Part shown: in pieces, positions 57,641 to 64,000 of the stretch
Position numbering within the stretch: the first letter of the stretch is position 1
Layout: every line of letters begins with the position of its first letter
Assembly (NCBI GenBank): GCA_025991245.1
Contig: BQMJ01000030.1
Span: forward strand, 165,133 to 229,132
DNA: 64,000 nt
Direction of reading: 5' to 3'
From: Galdieria partita
Lineage: Eukaryota; Rhodophyta; Bangiophyceae; Galdieriales; Galdieriaceae
Notes under the pieces: generated by a model
Databases searched by the model: none
Seen by the model: the letters and a program-made list of their open reading frames with translations, nothing else
Told to the model about the DNA's origin: nothing
Made by a program: the position numbers and the translations under genes

Positions 57641-58109
57641 TTTTGCTAAATATGTATACCGATACTCTGTTTCAAGTAAGGCTACTCAAAGAATGAAGCA
57701 AGCAGTGTCTCAAGACCATCAAAAAGCAGAAACGACTTACCAAATGGTTAAATTTTCAATAGCATTGCACCGTAGAATACAATAAAATGACCAAATAACA
57801 ATACTTAGAATTTTGCTATATAAGACAAATTCCTAAAAACGATTCTAATAAGGTAAGGTTCAACAATGAAGATCTTGGCGAAACCATTGAAAAAAATTTT
57901 TTGAAATTATCCATATTCAAAACATATTATTATGTATGCACTGTAGACAGCAGCGATCTTAATAAGAAAAATCAATAAACAAAGAACATCATCGCTACAA
58001 TGTAGTACCTATATGAAAAGACAAATTCAACGAAAAAGCTACTATGTCACCAAGGCATAAAAATTTAAAAAAATTCCAAAACTTGTGACAACAGTTAAAA
58101 AAAAAAAAA

Positions 58110-60456
58110 GATTTCAGCATTTCATTTTCAGTTTTATTGCATTGGCATTATGAAACGGTATTGCATTGGCATTATGAAATGGTATTGAAGAGAAGTTTAT
58201 GCAATATATCAAAGGGGAATAGGCAATTTTTGCATTACCAGTTTAGGAATTTCTTTATACGGTTTACTAAAGGAACAATACCAAAACCAATTTTCAAAAA
58301 AAGGCATAGAAAAAACGTTTAGAGAAATAAAAACATGAGAATATATTGAGAAATTTTTAAGTACCACTTGTTCTTTACATCATTGGTACCATGAATCTGT
58401 CCTCGTCAGGCAGATATTTCTCAACTGTGTGAAACGAAGTAAAAAAGTTACAGTAATCTGCTCACAGAGAAAAAAAAATACAGTGCCTTTGATGAAAGGA
58501 ATTTAGTAACTATATCACATAGAAATACAGAAGAAAAAATGTTTTTTTTCTCATTGGAAGAAAAGTAGTAAAACGGAGTGACAATTCATGAAAACAGCAA
58601 TGAAAGCAGCAAAATACAAAGAAATGAAAATGTTACATAGTGGAAGATTGTTCTAATTTTGCGACGACTTGTTCGCGTACATTTCTTGCACTTTAGACTA
58701 ACGTCACTAGAAGGGTATCATTTAAACGAACCACCTAGAATCTCAAAACGATACAAAAGTAGTAGAAAATTGTGCAATCTTAATAAAATTTGAACTAAAG
58801 AAGGAATGTAAAAAACTAACTCCAGTTTTCAATCCAAAAAAAGTTTAAACAAAATGTAGCTGACAGGAAACCAAACTTGGTCAGTAGCACAGCAAACTTA
58901 AAAAATAAAACAATATGTAACTATTCTTTGGCAAAAAAACATAAATAAGAAAGGACATAAACAATTCACTCTGCCCACTCCTACTTTGAGACTATTAGAG
59001 CTCAGTGAACTGAAAACCAGGCACGCCCAGGCTGAAAGCACTAAGTATTTTTTCTCATTTTGGTTTTATAATACTTCATTAGGTTATACTTTCAAGTTAA
59101 ATATACATACATACCTAAAAGCTCAAACACTATTGGAAGATATTAACAGGTTGATTCAAGGTAAATTTATCCAATATCAGAAACGAAATGGATACTTCAC
59201 CAATTAGATTCGGCACAAATACCACACAAAGCAAAGTATCATAATATGAGAAAAAGCTATTAACTTACAGTGCAACTGTTTCAATCAAGAACAAAGTTAA
59301 TGATGCTAATAATAACAAAAAAGCAACCATTCAAGAAAAATGCTCACAATTTCTAAACAGCTCAAAATTTCGAATTATTGCAAAGCAACAGAGGAATTCC
59401 TTAACTCAAAAGGGCCGTGAACTAAAAATAGCATCCGAAAATTTTACCTAAATACCCGTAGTAAACAACAAATACATACATACGCAGAAATAGAACACAA
59501 GGCAAGTCATGAGATCGTTGGCAAAACAAGTAGCACAGTTTGAGAATTAATTACCTTTACGAAACTAAAAGCAAAAGTAAAGGTCTTGATAGAACCAAAT
59601 CGTTTTTTTTCTCCAATGCATTGAGATTTCCAAAAGCATGATAAATTTCGATTGCAAATGACCTGGAACAGGACAATAGGAAATTTTTTCAGGGTTGATT
59701 AACTTTTTTTAATTTTATTACTGCTTCAAAAGTCACATAGTATAGAAAGAAACTAACAGGATAGAAAAAGGAACAACCATCGATCAGAACAACGCAAAAG
59801 GATCCTTCATAAAATGGATACCGGTTCACAAGAATAAGTAAGAAACAATAAAAAAAAGCTTTAATAAATGGTTCTGCGACAAAATTAATGAAAAACAAGA
59901 GTTTCAAGAAAACAACCATCCCAAAAAAAATTTCAATCAAAGAAACAACTTCGAATTTTAAACCAACACAACACGACATGAAAATGCCTAAAAACAAATG
60001 AAGGACAATCATAAGTTAAAAGCAAAATCAAAACTTTTTCCTATCGTTTCCAAGTATTCATGCAATATATCTCGAATACAAATATAATGGAAAAATAACC
60101 CACAAGAACAGTCTCCAAAACGCCACGAAACACTCAGTAAAATTTGCGAATAATTATACTAGACAAAAGGAAAACGAAGAGGATTGATAGAATTAAGAAA
60201 CTTTCGTTTAAAATGCAATTAAGAGAAAAAATGCAGTAAATTGTAAATTATGTGTAGGCTGGCAGAAGGGAGTGGGCATTTTTCTTTCTTATTCAGGTTT
60301 TACTGAAGGATTATTATTGGGTACATAAAAACGTCTCAACAAAAGAAGGACAGTCACCAGTTAAAAGAAAAATTTAGACTTTCTCTATTCGCTTCCAAGT
60401 ATTTATGCAAAATATACCTCGAATAGAGCTATAAGGAAAAAATATCACACAAGAAA
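58110..60456 (+). repeat. Subtelomeric 2.3-kb tandem duplication, copy 1
   Basis: Aligns end to end with copy 2 (60457-62787) at an offset of about 2322-2347 bp. From about 58613 to 59554 the two copies appear identical by eye, while both flanks carry many substitutions and small indels. Copy 1 has an extra 24-bp unit (GCATTGGCATTATGAAAC/TGG repeated) near 58138-58186 that copy 2 lacks. An open frame inside (58986-59207) begins with TTG and is not called as a gene. The right end of the copy contains one unit of the 345-bp satellite. Confidence 0.9.
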
Positions 60457-62787
60457 GATTTCAGCAATTCAGTTTCAGTTCAACTATATTGGCATTATGA
60501 AACGGTATTGAAGAGAAGTTTATGCAATATATCAAAGGGGAATAGGCAACTTTCGCATTACCAGTTTAGGACTTTCTTTATACGGTTTACTAAAGGAACA
60601 ATACCAAAACCAATTTTAGAAAAAAGCCATAGAAAAAACCTTTAGAGAAATAAAAACTTGAGAATATATTGAGGAATTTTTATGTACCACTTGTTCTTTA
60701 CATCATTGGCACCATGAATCTGTCCTCGTCAGGCAGACATTTCTCAACCTTGTGAAACGAAGCAAACAAGTTACAGCAATCTGCTCACAGAGAAAAAATA
60801 TACAATACCTTTGATGAAAGGGAATTTAGTAACTATATCACATAGAAATACAGAAGAAAAAATGTTTTTTTTCTCATTGGAAGAAAAGTAGTAAAAAGAA
60901 GGGGTAATTCTTGAATGCAGCAATGAAAGCAGAAAATACAAAGAAATGAAAATGTTACATAGTGGAAGATTGTTCTAATTTTGCGACGACTTGTTCGCGT
61001 ACATTTCTTGCACTTTAGACTAACGTCACTAGAAGGGTATCATTTAAACGAACCACCTAGAATCTCAAAACGATACAAAAGTAGTAGAAAATTGTGCAAT
61101 CTTAATAAAATTTGAACTAAAGAAGGAATGTAAAAAACTAACTCCAGTTTTCAATCCAAAAAAAGTTTAAACAAAATGTAGCTGACAGGAAACCAAACTT
61201 GGTCAGTAGCACAGCAAACTTAAAAAATAAAACAATATGTAACTATTCTTTGGCAAAAAAACATAAATAAGAAAGGACATAAACAATTCACTCTGCCCAC
61301 TCCTACTTTGAGACTATTAGAGCTCAGTGAACTGAAAACCAGGCACGCCCAGGCTGAAAGCACTAAGTATTTTTTCTCATTTTGGTTTTATAATACTTCA
61401 TTAGGTTATACTTTCAAGTTAAATATACATACATACCTAAAAGCTCAAACACTATTGGAAGATATTAACAGGTTGATTCAAGGTAAATTTATCCAATATC
61501 AGAAACGAAATGGATACTTCACCAATTAGATTCGGCACAAATACCACACAAAGCAAAGTATCATAATATGAGAAAAAGCTATTAACTTACAGTGCAACTG
61601 TTTCAATCAAGAACAAAGTTAATGATGCTAATAATAACAAAAAAGCAACCATTCAAGAAAAATGCTCACAATTTCTAAACAGCTCAAAATTTCGAATTAT
61701 TGCAAAGCAACAGAGGAATTCCTTAACTCAAAAGGGCCGTGAACTAAAAATAGCATCCGAAAATTTTACCTAAATACCCGTAGTAAACAACAAATACATA
61801 CATACGCAGAAATAGAACACAAGGCAAGTCATGAGATCGTTGGCAAAACAAGTAGCACAGTTTGAGAATTAATTACTTTAACGAAACTAAAAGCAAAAGT
61901 AAAGGTCTTGATAGAACCAATTCGTTTTTTTTCTCCAATGCATTGAGATTTCCAAAAACATGATAAATTTCGAATGCAAATGACCTGGAGCAGGAAAATA
62001 GGAATTTTTTTAGGGTTAATTAATTTTTTTTAATTTTATTACTGTTTCTAACAAACGTCACATACTATGAAAGAAACTAACAGGATAGAAAAAGGAACAT
62101 TCATCCATCAGAACAAAGCAAAAGGATCCTTCATAAAATGGATACCGGTTCACAAGAATAAGTAAAAAACAATAAAAAAATCCAATATAAATAGCTCCGC
62201 AACAAAATCAATGAAAGACGACAGTTTCAAGGAAACAATCATCTTATCCCAAAAAAATTTTCAATCACGCAAACTGCTTCAAATCTTAAGTTAACACAAC
62301 ACGACGTAAAAATGCCTAAACAAAAGAAGGACAATCAGTAGCTAAAAGCAAAATATAATCTTTCTCTTTTCTTTTCCTAGTATTCATGCAATATTCCTCA
62401 AATACAAATATAATGGAAAAATAACCCACAAGAGCAGTCGCCAGGACGCCACAAAACACTCTGTAAAATTTGTGACTCAACTTATTATACTAGACTAAAA
62501 GCAAACATAAGAGGTTTGATAGAATTAAGAAACATTAGTTTCAAATGCGATTAAGAAAAAAAATGCAGTAAATTGTAAAAAATGTGTAGGCTGGCAGAAG
62601 GGAGTATGCATATTTTTTCTTATTCATGTTTTACTGAGGAATTATTATTGGGTACATAAAAACGCCTCAACAAAAGAAGGACAGTCACCAGTGAAAAGCA
62701 AAATTTAGACTTTCTCTATTCGCCTCCAAGAATTTATGCAATATACCTAAAATACAAATCTAAGAAAAAAAAATCACACAAGAAAGG
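60457..62787 (+). repeat. Subtelomeric 2.3-kb tandem duplication, copy 2
   Basis: The second copy of the 2.3-kb unit. The apparently identical core is 60935-61876. The distal part (about 61900-62780) is visibly diverged from copy 1 and grades into the 345-bp satellite array. Confidence 0.9.
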
Positions 62788-63328
62788 TCGCCAGGACGCC
62801 AAAAAACACACAGTAAAATTTGTGACTCATTATACTAGACAACAAACAAAAGTAAGAGGCTAAATACAATTAAAGGACTTTTGTTTGAAATGCAACTAAG
62901 AGAAAAAAATGCAGTAAATTGTAAAATATGTGTAGGCTGGCAGAAGGGAGTGGGAATTTTCTTTCATATTCAGGTTTTACTGAGGGATTATTATTGGGTA
63001 CATAAAAACGCCTCAAAAAAAAGGACAAACACCAGTTAAAAGTAAAATATAAACTTTCTCTAGTCACTTACAAGTATTTATGCAATATACCTCAAATACA
63101 AACTTAAGAAAAAAATATCACACAAGAAAAGTCGCCAAGACGCCAAAAAACACACAGTAAAATTAGTGACACATTATACTAGACAAAAATGAAGAAAGAG
63201 GCGAGATACAATTAAGGGACCTCCGTTTGGAATGCAACTAATAGAAAAAAATGCAGTAAATTGTAAAAAATGCGTAGGCCCGCAGGAGGAAGTTGGCATT
63301 TTTCTTTCTTATTCAGGTTTTACTGAGT
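62437..63328 (+). repeat. 345-bp telomere-adjacent satellite, about 2.6 units
   Basis: Units begin with GTCGCC at 62437, 62787 and 63131, that is 350 and 344 bp apart; another unit starts at 60111 inside copy 1. Each contains an ATGCAGTAAATTGTAAA block (62563, 62909, 63251), a TGTGTAGGCTGGCAGAAGGG block and, in complete units, a TTATTATTGGGTAC segment. The last unit is cut off at that point by the telomere. Confidence 0.9.
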
Positions 63329-64000
63329 GTTTATTATTAGGGTCTACTTGTGGTTTGTTATTGGGTTTATTAGGGTTTATTAGGGTTTATTAGGGTTTAT
63401 TTAGGGTTTATTAGGGTTTATTAGGGTTTATTAGGGTTTATTAGGGTTTATTAGGGTTTATTTAGGGTTTATTTAGGGTTTATTAGGGTTTATTTAGGGT
63501 TTATTTAGGGTTTATTAGGGTTTATTAGGGTTTATTAGGGTTTATTTAGGGTTTATTAGGGTTTATTTAGGGTTTATTTAGGGTTTATTAGGGTTTATTA
63601 GGGTTTATTAGGGTTTATTTAGGGTTTATTTAGGGTTTATTAGGGTTTATTAGGGTTTATTAGGGTTTATTTAGGGTTTATTTAGGGTTTATTTAGGGTT
63701 TATTAGGGTTTATTTAGGGTTTATTTAGGGTTTATTTAGGGTTTATTAGGGTTTATTAGGGTTTATTAGGGTTTATTAGGGTTTATTAGGGTTTATTAGG
63801 GTTTATTAGGGTTTATTAGGGTTTATTAGGGTTTATTAGGGTTTATTTAGGGTTTATTTAGGGTTTATTAGGGTTTATTAGGGTTTATTAGGGTTTATTT
63901 AGGGTTTATTAGGGTTTATTAGGGTTTATTTAGGGTTTATTTAGGGTTTATTTAGGGTTTATTAGGGTTTATTAGGGTTTATTAGGGTTTATTTAGGGTT
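63329..64000 (+). repeat. Telomere: mixed TTTATTAGGG / TTTATTTAGGG repeats
   Basis: From 63366 to the window end every base belongs to one of two units, the 10-mer TTTATTAGGG or the 11-mer TTTATTTAGGG. My hand parse gives 38 short and 23 long units plus 2 bases (635 bp), in irregular order with runs of up to ten short units. Positions 63329-63365 are degenerate telomere-like sequence. The G-rich strand runs 5'-3' toward the right edge, as at a right chromosome end. The unit looks like the plant-type TTTAGGG with an added TTTA or TTT. Confidence 0.95.

Larger units (their letters stand above)
46744..63328. other. AT-rich subtelomeric gene desert
   Basis: About 16.6 kb with no supported gene. 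Open frames are short, mostly start at non-ATG codons, and encode Lys/Asn/Phe-rich peptides typical of AT-rich noncoding DNA. The first 6 kb (46.8-52.7 kb) has dispersed diverged repeats. The rest is dominated by repeats of increasing order toward the telomere (separate entries). From about 53 kb the + strand is markedly A-rich relative to T. No tRNA, rRNA or transposase was recognised. Confidence 0.7.

Noticed and set aside
58986-59207. 73-codon open frame, identical at 61308-61529
   Set aside because: Both start with TTG, not ATG, and the identity extends about 940 bp well beyond the frame, so it reflects the duplicated core rather than protein conservation.
62437-63344. CRISPR-like array
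   Set aside because: Units are about 345 bp without short repeats and unique spacers; this is a subtelomeric satellite in a eukaryote.
1-64000. tRNA, rRNA or snRNA genes
   Set aside because: I looked for T-loop-like GGTTCGA(A/T)TCC sequences and U6-type signatures in the intergenic regions and found none convincing; split or intron-containing tRNAs could still be missed by eye.

Overview
The window is the right-hand end of a nuclear chromosome from a compact eukaryotic genome, most likely a Galdieria-type unicellular red alga (Cyanidiophyceae). This is an inference. It rests on tightly sized GT-AG introns (39-65 nt, mostly 45-54), intergenic gaps of 6-500 bp, nucleus-encoded proteins with plastid-type N-terminal extensions (a cyanobacterial-form IspG, a DUF3067 protein, an organelle-type GluRS), a plant-like membrane-anchored aldehyde dehydrogenase and a K+-independent H+-pyrophosphatase. 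No gene shows bacterial organisation. Exon structures below were worked out by hand from reading frame, splice signals and family conservation.

Region 1 (about 0.7-39.6 kb) is gene-dense. In order: secreted/membrane aspartic protease, dUTPase, Puf6/PUM3-like protein, ALDH22-like dehydrogenase, proteasome alpha-2 (-), cullin (-), secreted Pro/Thr-rich protein, organellar-type glutamyl-tRNA synthetase, PP2C phosphatase, GDP-mannose pyrophosphorylase (-), type II membrane glycosyltransferase-like protein, NTF2/SnoaL-like protein, CD2BP2-like GYF protein, SIRT4-like sirtuin (-), proteasome alpha-4, IspG (-), IPI3/WDR18-like WD40 protein (-), Nop14, DUF3067 protein (-), nucleotide-sugar transporter (-), eIF2-beta (-), Dullard/Nem1-type phosphatase, 17-exon H+-pyrophosphatase, and an amino-acid transporter (-). 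Recurring themes are ribosome biogenesis and translation (Puf6, IPI3, Nop14, eIF2-beta, GluRS), ubiquitin-proteasome function (two 20S alpha subunits and a cullin), and glycosylation (GMPP, glycosyltransferase, sugar-nucleotide transporter). Several divergent pairs share very short putative bidirectional promoters (48-90 bp).

Region 2 (about 39.6-46.8 kb) is transitional. It holds about 4.5 kb with only gene-like remnants, then one large reverse-strand P-loop NTPase with a C-terminal SAM-like domain. That gene's plausible 5' end lies in a different frame, so it is either frameshifted or N-terminally truncated.

Region 3 (46.8-63.3 kb) is an AT-rich subtelomeric gene desert. It contains three diverged copies of one dispersed repeat, a second repeat family with roughly 1.2-kb spacing, a 2.3-kb tandem duplication with a core of about 940 bp that looks identical between copies, and a 345-bp satellite. 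From about 53 kb the + strand is strikingly A-rich.

Region 4 (63.33-64.0 kb) is the telomere. It is an irregular mixture of the 10-mer TTTATTAGGG and the 11-mer TTTATTTAGGG, G-rich strand running toward the chromosome end. It begins exactly at a telomere-like seed that is present inside every copy of the adjoining satellite.
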